DNA from: Candidatus Heimdallarchaeota archaeon
GTDB taxonomy: Archaea; Asgardarchaeota; Heimdallarchaeia; JABLTI01
Direction of reading: 5' to 3'
DNA: 64,000 nucleotides
Assembly: GCA_019058275.1 (NCBI GenBank)
Contig: JAHLVW010000036.1
Coordinates: 62,001 to 126,000, forward strand
Below are positions 57,818-64,000 of the stretch, one piece after another. The position numbers and the translations under genes are program-made. Numbering within the stretch: position 1 is the stretch's first letter; every line of letters begins with the position of its first letter. Under the pieces are notes generated by a model. The model had not been told where the DNA came from, did no database searches, and saw nothing but the letters and a program-made list of their open reading frames with translations.

Positions 57818-58132
57818 TTATGCTGATTTGTTACTTCTTTTAGTTGACAATTCTAAATCTAGTTGTAAGGCTATATTATTTTTTTCTGAATAGAGCTTTG
57901 CTTCTCGCTTAGTTTTGAAAGTCTTGATAACATAGCATTCGTAAAAATTTGTTTTATCATTTATTGTGAATTCCATAACACAACTTGCTTGTTCTCGAGG
58001 TTCTGTGTAGACTTTTAGAAGACAAATTTGCTTTTCTTTAGCAAATTCCTTACATTTCTAGCAATGTTTTGGTCCTCTTGCACAATGGCTGGGTATAATT
58101 TCTCTTATAAAAAGAAGTTCTTTAATTGCTTT
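57818..58132 (-). pseudogene. Remnant of a small Cys-containing protein gene
   Basis: The minus-strand frame reads KAIKELLFIREIIPSHCARG, PKHC, an in-frame TAG (58058-58060), KCKEFAKEKQICLLKVY and EFTINDKTNFYECYVIKTFKTKREAKLYSEKNN before TAA at 57818. There is no start codon upstream; the frame begins just after a TAG at 58133-58135. An intact 52-codon subframe opens with ATG 57974-57976. Cysteines C-x6-C and K-C near the lost region suggest a zinc or metal site. No family recognised. The rest of the 57735-58315 gap shows nothing else. Confidence 0.4.
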
Positions 58133-58315
58133 CTACCTCATATTTCATCTAATAGCATATTATAATCATTTTGTCACTTAAAAAATTATATAACAAATAT
58201 CTGTAAATACTTTCGATGAAGTCTTACAATAACAAATATCTTACTTTATGAATCATAGTTTTTAATTGATTGTAATACATAAACAACTTGTAAATATACA
58301 AAGGAGAATTATGTT

Positions 58316-58702
58316 TTGAAAAATCCAATGAAAATTAGAAGAGTCTATTTTCAAGTAAAAGTAGATGATTTAATTAGAGCTAAAGATTTTTACAATGATG
58401 TTTTTAGTTTCGATGTTGCCTATTTCGAGGGAGCTGCAATTGGTTGGTGCGAAATGCAATTGCCTGGTGACTCAAGATTAGGATTAAATCTAAGACGACC
58501 AGATGAAGAAAAGAAACCTCCAAGTTGGGGCGTTCTTACTCTTGAAGTTGAAAACCTTGAAGAAACAAGAGAGTATTTAGTGAAGAAAGAATTAGAAGCA
58601 AGTGAGATTTTTGATAATCCTAATTACGTCTCATTCTTTAACGTAAAAGATTCAGAAGGTAATACAATACAAATAGTTGGTGATCCTCGAATAAAGGATT
58701 AG
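58316..58702 (+). CDS. VOC-family (glyoxalase fold) protein, second copy
   Basis: A 128-residue single VOC domain: RRVYFQVKVDDLIRAKDFYNDVFSFDVAYFEG, then GVLTLEVENLEETREYLVKKELE and a closing strand FFNVKDSEGNTIQIVG with the DPxGN-like NVKDSEGN turn. Strong SD AAAGGAG lies upstream of TTG 58316; an out-of-frame ATG at 58311 is followed at once by TGA. It converges with the acyltransferase, with a shared hairpin between the stop codons. Function unknown; metal-dependent isomerase or binding protein. Confidence 0.85.
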   Translation: MKNPMKIRRVYFQVKVDDLIRAKDFYNDVFSFDVAYFEGAAIGWCEMQLPGDSRLGLNLRRPDEEKKPPSWGVLTLEVENLEETREYLVKKELEASEIFDNPNYVSFFNVKDSEGNTIQIVGDPRIKD

Positions 58703-58729
58703 AGATTATTACATATAATCCTCTAATCC
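58696..58729. terminator. 14-bp hairpin spanning convergent stop codons
   Basis: GGATTAGAG (58696-58704) pairs with CTCTAATCC (58721-58729), and the inner ATTAT/ATAAT (58705-58709/58715-58719) extends the stem across one bulged C. It overlaps both stop codons of the convergent VOC and acyltransferase genes. Confidence 0.65.
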
Positions 58730-59527
58730 ATAAGCTTCATTTAATAGTTCATATAACCTGGCAACACATCGAACAGCTGGTGCTCCGTCGACTACATCAT
58801 GATTGAACTCGACTACAACATGTAGAATATCTCTTATAACTATCTTATCATCCCTAACAACAGGCTTCTTAACGATACCCGCTATTGCAAAAGTTGTTGA
58901 GTGCATAGTTTTAGGAATTGCCCAACCAGTAATACCTTTGCCCATCATACCCATAGAAGTACAACCTACTGTTCCAAAATGTTTCCTTATCTTAAATGGA
59001 TTAGTCATAATTGAACCCCAGACAACTTTCCTACGTATGAATTGTGGTACTTTCATCAAGAGTTTTTGTGTGTTCTTTACCTTACGTTCCTTCTCTCTTT
59101 GATCATCATCATACTTTTGGGCAGATCGAATTTCATCATTGATTTCTTTAAAGCTCTTCTTATCTGCTTTTCTGATTATATAAACAATAGGAACTTTCCT
59201 ATCTTTGATTTGCTTTTCAACTAAGCACTTAATATCTACATCATGAAAGACAATCATCTTTCTTCGACCTTTTCTAAAAGTCTGAACAACTTTATTCTCT
59301 GAAACTGCTTGTCCAATGCATTTCATTACCCAAGAAGTAAATGACAATCTCTCTCCAGTTTTCTCTCTATGTTTGGCGATAATTTCTACACCCTTTGTTA
59401 CATCGTATTCTATTAAGCCAATAATATGATTATAATATTTACTCATGTTTACTGCATCTGTAATCATTTCACGTGCTTTTGTAAACCGCTCAACGTGATA
59501 ATCTTCTGTTCTGGTCATTCTTATCAC
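58709..59527 (-). CDS. Stand-alone E2-type acyltransferase (2-oxoacid dehydrogenase catalytic domain)
   Basis: A 272-residue protein matching the catalytic domain of lipoate acyltransferases (E2): SFTSWVMKCIGQAVSENK at the front and FNHDVVDGAPAVRCVARLYE near the end (H243 and D247 of the HxxxDG active site). Lipoyl and peripheral-subunit-binding domains are absent; a charged middle segment (about 120-160, KSFKEINDEIRSAQKYDDDQREKERK) is unusual. It has no E1 or E3 gene beside it. It may be a free acyltransferase rather than a complex core, as seen in several archaea and bacteria. Confidence 0.75.
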   Translation of the reverse strand: MIRMTRTEDYHVERFTKAREMITDAVNMSKYYNHIIGLIEYDVTKGVEIIAKHREKTGERLSFTSWVMKCIGQAVSENKVVQTFRKGRRKMIVFHDVDIKCLVEKQIKDRKVPIVYIIRKADKKSFKEINDEIRSAQKYDDDQREKERKVKNTQKLLMKVPQFIRRKVVWGSIMTNPFKIRKHFGTVGCTSMGMMGKGITGWAIPKTMHSTTFAIAGIVKKPVVRDDKIVIRDILHVVVEFNHDVVDGAPAVRCVARLYELLNEAYGLEDYM

Positions 59528-59732
59528 ATCAATCTTTTAGGAAATACACATTAAAAAATTTTATCAGTTGTTATTGTAAAATTTGTCTATGTTTATATCA
59601 AAATTATTTATCTCAGTAATAAATTTTCATTACTTTATTTTTTAATAGGAAAGACTAAAACACAACGTTACTACTAGAATTACTGATGATAAATTCACCT
59701 CTAGATAATCTATGTAAGGAAATAAATTTGGA

Positions 59733-60308
59733 TTGAGTAAAATGAACATATTCTCTAAGGTAGCACATAAATATGATAAAATCGTCGGAACATTTGATCT
59801 TAACAGCATAATAGATTACATGCCACTTGATGACAAAACATTATTGGTTGATCTAGGAGGAGGGACTGGTAGAGTAGCAAAAGATCTTCAAAACTATGTT
59901 AATGATTGTCTTGTTTTTGATTTGTCCTATGAAATGCTACAACAAGCTAAATCTAAAACAAATGCGTTTATTTTACTTCAAGGAAGTAGTGATGAATTAC
60001 CAATAAAATCAAATTCTATTAATCAAATTTTCTTGAATGATTCATTGCATCATATTAGAAAATATAGAGAAACTTTAGATGAATGCTATAGGTCTTTGAA
60101 ACCAAATGGTAAATTAATCATTCGCGAATTTGACAAAAAATACATAGGAAATATTTTCTTAAGATTTTTTGAGTTCATCTTTGGCTTTAAGAGTAAATTC
60201 TTTTCTGTTAAAGAGATTTCAACTTTGTGCCAGGAAATTGGTTTTTCAGTTACTGTTAATAAACCAAATAAAAGCACCTTTATCTTAGTTGCTGAAAAGA
60301 AAGCATAG
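59733..60308 (+). CDS. Class I SAM-dependent methyltransferase (2), UbiE-like
   Basis: A 191-residue methyltransferase. Motif I LLVDLGGGTGRVAKDL is followed by VFDLSYEMLQQAKSK and INQIFLNDSLHHIRKYRETLDECYRSLKPNGKLIIREFD, a pattern common to UbiE/menG-like enzymes. It may start at TTG 59733 or ATG 59742. It ends 20 bp from the convergent threonine dehydratase. Substrate unknown; quinone or small-molecule methylation is possible. Confidence 0.8.
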   Translation: MSKMNIFSKVAHKYDKIVGTFDLNSIIDYMPLDDKTLLVDLGGGTGRVAKDLQNYVNDCLVFDLSYEMLQQAKSKTNAFILLQGSSDELPIKSNSINQIFLNDSLHHIRKYRETLDECYRSLKPNGKLIIREFDKKYIGNIFLRFFEFIFGFKSKFFSVKEISTLCQEIGFSVTVNKPNKSTFILVAEKKA

Positions 60309-60327
60309 AATTTCTCATCTATAAATT

Positions 60328-61293
60328 TCAGTGTGTATTAATGATTTCATAAAATAAATCATCCTCAATATTGCCACCTGAAATTATACAAACAATTTTC
60401 TTTCCAACAAATTTTTCTGTTGTTTCAATTAAAGGAGCAATTGCTGCAGCTGCTGAACCTTCTGTTATGAGCTTCTCTTTTCTCCAGAGTAATGCTAATG
60501 CATCTTTTATCGTTTCTTCTTCAACTACCACAACTTCATCTACAAATTCCTTAATAATATCAAAAGTCATTGAATCCTTCTCAATTCCCCCGTACATGCC
60601 ATCAGCAATTGATTCTTTCATATCAACGTTAACGATTTTGCCTGCTTTGAGTGATTCATACATAGCAGGACAAGCAGCAGTTTGTATGCCTGTTATCCGT
60701 TTTTTCTTATCACTATTTTTTATAGCAATTGCTATTCCTGATATTAATCCTCCCCCACCAACAGGAACAAGTACTTCATCAACTTCAGGTAATTCATCAA
60801 GTATTTCTAATCCGATTGTACCTTGACCAGCAATAATCCATTTGTCATTATAAGCTGAAACGTAGGTTCTTCCTTCTGAATAGGCTAAAAGTAAAGCTTC
60901 TTTTTCAGCTTCATCATAATTTTCTCCATGAAGAACAAGTTCAACTTCAAATTTCTTAATTTTATCAAGTTTAATTTTTGGAGTAGTTTTTGGTACAATT
61001 ATTTTTGCAGATATATTTAGCACTTTAGCACTAATTGCAATTGCTTGTGCATGGTTCCCAGAAGATGCAGTTATGATCCCTTTTATAGACTCCTCTTTCG
61101 TTAAATTCAGTAATTTGGAAAAAGCTCCTCTAATTTTGAATGAATTAGTTAATTGCTTATTTTCTAATTTGAGGTAAATCTCATTGTTAAATAATGTACT
61201 TAAGAACTCTGATTTAATTAGTGGAGTTTTCTTGATATAAGGATCTATTAATTCTTTGGCTCGAATAATTTCTTTGATATCTATCATCATCAA
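60328..61293 (-). CDS. ilvA: Threonine dehydratase (PLP fold type II)
   Basis: A 321-residue PLP enzyme that converts threonine to 2-oxobutanoate (isoleucine route) or acts on serine. The Schiff-base lysine is K53 in TNSFKIRGA, phosphate binding is ITASSGNHAQAIAISA, and the tetraglycine loop is VGGGGLISGIAIA. There is no C-terminal ACT regulatory domain, so it resembles the short catabolic TdcB or serine-racemase type. The start is the first of several ATG codons. No branched-chain synthesis genes are nearby, so the symbol reflects the family, not a proven pathway. Confidence 0.85.
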   Translation of the reverse strand: MMMIDIKEIIRAKELIDPYIKKTPLIKSEFLSTLFNNEIYLKLENKQLTNSFKIRGAFSKLLNLTKEESIKGIITASSGNHAQAIAISAKVLNISAKIIVPKTTPKIKLDKIKKFEVELVLHGENYDEAEKEALLLAYSEGRTYVSAYNDKWIIAGQGTIGLEILDELPEVDEVLVPVGGGGLISGIAIAIKNSDKKKRITGIQTAACPAMYESLKAGKIVNVDMKESIADGMYGGIEKDSMTFDIIKEFVDEVVVVEEETIKDALALLWRKEKLITEGSAAAAIAPLIETTEKFVGKKIVCIISGGNIEDDLFYEIINTH

Positions 61294-61369
61294 ATAATAT
61301 TAGTGCTCGTAGATTTAAGCTTTACACAAAAAACGATGAAAGTTTAAAAATTTAGATGCGATTATAATA

Positions 61370-61990
61370 TTGATTGTAATGTTAATAAACGAAATGATTA
61401 GCTGCAAAGATTTTTCTTGTTATGATCTAAATAAAAGTGGCTATCTTGTTCCTGATGTATCCATTAATCCTGAGAAAATTAAGATATTAATGATTGCTGA
61501 AGCTATGCCTGAAAATCCTAATGATTATTTTTATTCCAAGAAAGATCCTGTTTTTATGGAAACAACTTTACAAGCATTTAGAGATGCAAATCTAGAAGTT
61601 AATACAATTGATGATATTGTGGACCTAGGATTTTACCTAACAATTGCTGTGAAATGCGCAAAGATAGGGTATTCTGTACCAACTAATGCAATCAAGAATT
61701 GTTCTTTTATTCTCGAGAAAGAAATTAATCTTTTTCTGAATTATAAGGTAATAATGCTTATGGGTGATGTAGCAATAAAAGCAATGAACTATATAGCTAG
61801 AAGAAATTCTGGAAAACGAGCAATTCCCAGTGGTTCGACATATAAGATTAGAAAGGATGAGTTTTATTATAAAAATATTCGATTGTTCCCTTCCTATCTT
61901 ATAACAGGCAAAAATTATCTTATAGAAAAATCAAAAAGAAGAATGATAGCTGAAGATATTACAAATGCTATGGATTATATTAAGAAATAA
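61370..61990 (+). CDS. Uracil-DNA glycosylase superfamily-like protein, second copy
   Basis: A 206-residue paralog of the gene at 1374-2063. It has cysteines C12, C17, C96 and C111 for a 4Fe-4S cluster (CKDFSC, then YLTIAVKCAK and KNCSFILEKEI), the motif ILMIAEAMPENPNDYFY where the first has SESPP, and IMLMGDVAIKAMN for the L-G-x-x-A strand. The two copies differ strongly outside these motifs. The start is TTG 61370 or ATG 61379. It is 77 bp from the divergent threonine dehydratase. Confidence 0.6.
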   Translation: MIVMLINEMISCKDFSCYDLNKSGYLVPDVSINPEKIKILMIAEAMPENPNDYFYSKKDPVFMETTLQAFRDANLEVNTIDDIVDLGFYLTIAVKCAKIGYSVPTNAIKNCSFILEKEINLFLNYKVIMLMGDVAIKAMNYIARRNSGKRAIPSGSTYKIRKDEFYYKNIRLFPSYLITGKNYLIEKSKRRMIAEDITNAMDYIKK

Positions 61991-62080
61991 TATCTTAATC
62001 ATCCATCACTTTAATATATTAGAAACAGTGAATAACATTAAAAAAGGGTAGTTAACAAATTTCAAACGAGGAAAAATATT

Positions 62081-62227
62081 ATGACAAAATATGTTTGTCA
62101 CCGTTGTGGTAAAATAATTACTCCAGAAGCATTAAACTTAATGCCTGGATCAAAATGCCCTGATTGTGGTCACAGAATACTATTAAAAACTAGACCACCA
62201 ATTATCAAGAAATTAAAAGCAAGATAA
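62081..62227 (+). CDS. rpoP: DNA-directed RNA polymerase subunit Rpo12 (RpoP)
   Basis: A complete 48-residue archaeal RNA polymerase subunit P, the counterpart of eukaryotic RPB12. It has the zinc-ribbon cysteines CHRCGK and CPDCGHRILLKTRPP (ends IIKKLKAR), matching the strongly conserved CPxCGxRILxKxRPP ending. ACGAGG lies 10 nt upstream of ATG 62081. A run of seven T follows the stop codon and probably ends transcription. The gene is too short for many automatic gene finders. It supports archaeal identity. Confidence 0.95.
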   Translation: MTKYVCHRCGKIITPEALNLMPGSKCPDCGHRILLKTRPPIIKKLKAR

Positions 62228-62233
62228 TCATCC

Positions 62234-62240
62234 TTTTTTT
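62234..62240 (+). terminator. T7 tract after rpoP
   Basis: Seven consecutive T (62234-62240) follow the rpoP stop by 6 nt. Oligo-T tracts terminate archaeal transcription. Farther on, AAATGAGA (62259-62266) and TCTCATTT (62272-62279) form an 8-bp hairpin that overlaps the stop codon of the convergent glycyl-tRNA synthetase. Confidence 0.55.
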
Positions 62241-62266
62241 AAATAAAGAAATTAGAATAAATGAGA

Positions 62267-63826
62267 TTAGCTCTCATTTTTTTCTTTTAAAATCTTATCC
62301 ATTTCTGTAAAGGAATATTCGCCTGATAGTAACAAAACTAAAGCTTCTGTTAATTCATCTAAGTGAATTCTTACTTGTTCCATTGAATCTCTGTCTCTTA
62401 TAGTAACTGTTTCATCTTGCAAAGTGTCATAATCAATAGTCACACAATAGGGTGTTCCTATTTCATCAGAACGAGCATAACGCTTTCCTATTTTTCCACT
62501 ACTATCAAAGATTGCTTCTAATCCTTCAGCTTTCAAATCATCAAATATCTCAAGAGCTTTCTCTTCTAAGCCATCCTTTTTCATTAATGGACAAACCTGA
62601 ACATCATAAGGTGAAATTGTGGATGGAAATTGAAACCATGTCCAATCTCTATCATCTGTTTCTTTATAGCAACTCTCGAGTATACAATACATTGTTCTAC
62701 CAACACCAATAGATGGTTCTACAACATAAGGTATGACATTTCCAGCAATGTGTTGAATTCCCATTTTTGTTTTGCTTGCTTTCTCATGACTTGTTAAATC
62801 ATGTTGTTGTCTGAAAGCATTACCAACAACTTCTGTCCAACCAATTGAAAGTTTTACCTCAAGATCAAAATTTCCTCCACTATAATGAGGAGTTTCTTTT
62901 GGAAGCATGTGTCTGAATCGTATTAGCTCTGGTTTTATTCCAGCTTCCTCAAAGAATATTTTTTCTTTTACAAGATAATATGCTATGGCAGCGTTTGGTA
63001 ATATGCCTTTTTTAACTGCATCATCAGCAGTCACTAGCAGTGGTTCTTCTTCAGTTTTGTCTTGTTGTTCTCGAGTTAAAATTGGTAGAACTTCATCAGC
63101 TAGCTCTTCAAATCTTGGAGGATCATTTAGTTGCTCTTCTGCAAAGAAAACTTCTAGCTCCATCTGTGTGAATTCCCTAACTCGAATAATGAATTGTCTT
63201 GGAGAAATCTCGTTTCTAAACACTTTACCAACTTGTGCAATACCAAAAGGTAATTTAGCTCTCATTGCATGAGAGACTCGTTTGAAACTTGTGAAGATAT
63301 TCTGAGCTGTTTCGGGACGTAAGTACGATACATTACCCTTTAATGAACCAACTTCTGTTTTAAGCATTAAATTAAACTCTCTTGCATCCATGAACTCTCC
63401 TTGACATTGAGGACATGTGAGTTTATTTTTTACAATAATCTTATCAAGTTCATCAAGTGCTAAGCCATCTGTATTTTGATTCAGATTATCTTCAATAACC
63501 TTGTCTGCTCGAAACATTGACTTACATTTTTTGCACTGAACTAGTGGATCATTGAATTTATCAACATGTCCTGAAGCCTTGAAGACCTTTTCAGGAAGAA
63601 TGATTGCACCTGAAATTTCAAAATGATTCTCTTCTTTTACAAAGTATTCTCGCCAGAAATTAATCAATTTATGTCTCATCAATGTTCCTAGTGGTCCATA
63701 GTCAAATGTACCCGATAACCCACCATAAATTTCACCTGTAGGGTAAGCAAACCCTCTTCTAAGTGAAACTTCTTGGATCTTATCTAAGAGTGTTTGTTCT
63801 TTCTTTGAAATACTCACTTCCTCCAA
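62267..63826 (-). CDS. glyS: Glycyl-tRNA synthetase, archaeal/eukaryotic type
   Basis: A 519-residue class II synthetase that charges tRNA-Gly. Motif 2 segments are LRPETAQNIFTSFKRVSHAMRAKLPFGIAQVGKVFRNEISPRQ and REFTQMELEVFF. CKKCKSMFRADK and CPQCQGEF may bind zinc in the insertion. The C-terminal anticodon-binding domain (SPYDVQVCPLMKKDGLEEKALEIFDDL...) is present. It is shorter than many archaeal enzymes (~570), mainly at the N-terminus. The start is TTG 63826, with GGAGG just after it; the GTG codon at 63817 is an alternative. Upstream 63827-64000 holds a T-rich promoter region only. Confidence 0.93.
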   Translation of the reverse strand: MEEVSISKKEQTLLDKIQEVSLRRGFAYPTGEIYGGLSGTFDYGPLGTLMRHKLINFWREYFVKEENHFEISGAIILPEKVFKASGHVDKFNDPLVQCKKCKSMFRADKVIEDNLNQNTDGLALDELDKIIVKNKLTCPQCQGEFMDAREFNLMLKTEVGSLKGNVSYLRPETAQNIFTSFKRVSHAMRAKLPFGIAQVGKVFRNEISPRQFIIRVREFTQMELEVFFAEEQLNDPPRFEELADEVLPILTREQQDKTEEEPLLVTADDAVKKGILPNAAIAYYLVKEKIFFEEAGIKPELIRFRHMLPKETPHYSGGNFDLEVKLSIGWTEVVGNAFRQQHDLTSHEKASKTKMGIQHIAGNVIPYVVEPSIGVGRTMYCILESCYKETDDRDWTWFQFPSTISPYDVQVCPLMKKDGLEEKALEIFDDLKAEGLEAIFDSSGKIGKRYARSDEIGTPYCVTIDYDTLQDETVTIRDRDSMEQVRIHLDELTEALVLLLSGEYSFTEMDKILKEKNES

Positions 63827-64000
63827 ATTGGTTAATTATTTACAGATTTTTTAATATGTATATGGATTTTTTGCTTTTGTTTTAGATTAAAAGCATTTTC
63901 TTTTCAACGGTCTTTTTTTCAAAAGAGATATCTGTTTTTCAACAAAGTAGTAAATTTTATGTAATCAAGGTATCAGAATTAACTAAAAATAACTCGAGGA

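Overview
The window is a densely packed, AT-rich archaeal chromosome segment. Archaeal markers are RNA polymerase subunit Rpo12/RpoP (62081-62227), an archaeal/eukaryotic-type glycyl-tRNA synthetase, an M42 tetrahedral aminopeptidase, TATA-like boxes and many small zinc-ribbon proteins. A large TPR protein ending in a longin/roadblock-like domain, a two-gene ATP-citrate lyase and a mixture of bacterial-type metabolic genes point to an Asgard archaeon, possibly Heimdallarchaeia-like. That placement is inference. Many genes start with TTG or GTG, and GGTGA/GGAG Shine-Dalgarno motifs are common.

Layout. 1-5.4 kb, minus strand: NadB (cut by the window edge), a DUF998-like membrane protein, an Fe-S uracil-DNA-glycosylase-like protein with a structured leader or small RNA upstream, a frameshifted FKBP, an MFS transporter and the M42 peptidase. 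5.5-11.7 kb: TPR-longin protein, GNAT acetyltransferase, a VGGT-repeat bactofilin-like polymer protein with a tiny ORF upstream, a 2H phosphoesterase, an orphan DNA methyltransferase and a Cys-rich protein. 11.7-18.3 kb: small zinc-ribbon and membrane proteins, a decayed surface-protein gene, RDD and DUF302 proteins, a TIR-like protein convergent with a RipA/SLATT-like membrane protein (candidate defence pair), and a broken cytochrome-b gene. 18.3-19.0 kb: a gene-free, structured stretch. 19.0-30.6 kb: phosphoribosyltransferase, an HxlR regulator with twin operators, LacZ, DinB, a CPBP protease, flavodoxin, a C_GCAxxG_C_C protein, PAP2, and relics of a tandem duplication around an alpha/beta hydrolase.

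30.9-35.6 kb is a tight operon of wHTH-GyrI regulator, nucleotidyltransferase and UvrA. It is followed by a membrane-anchored clostripain protease, a LAGLIDADG-like protein, a broken flavodoxin, a PHP-domain ectoenzyme and a GHMP kinase. 42.8-46.9 kb is a redox operon of three aldo-keto reductases with ferredoxin tails plus an Fe-S flavoprotein, divergent from a wHTH regulator. 47.0-52.7 kb holds a VOC protein, an RHH regulator with a strong palindromic operator, an internally duplicated membrane/winged-helix protein and two tandem NosD-like beta-helix proteins. 53.7-57.1 kb encodes both ATP-citrate lyase subunits, which would supply acetyl-CoA from citrate. The end carries a broken kinase, VOC protein, a stand-alone E2-type acyltransferase, a methyltransferase, threonine dehydratase, a second UDG-like paralog, RpoP and GlyRS.

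Two themes recur. Several small genes carry single-base frameshifts (FKBP, TSCPD protein, a flavodoxin, an NTP kinase, cytochrome b), which could be real decay or assembly error. Many 3' ends carry a perfect hairpin followed by a U-rich tract. No tRNA, rRNA, CRISPR array, transposase or phage gene was seen.
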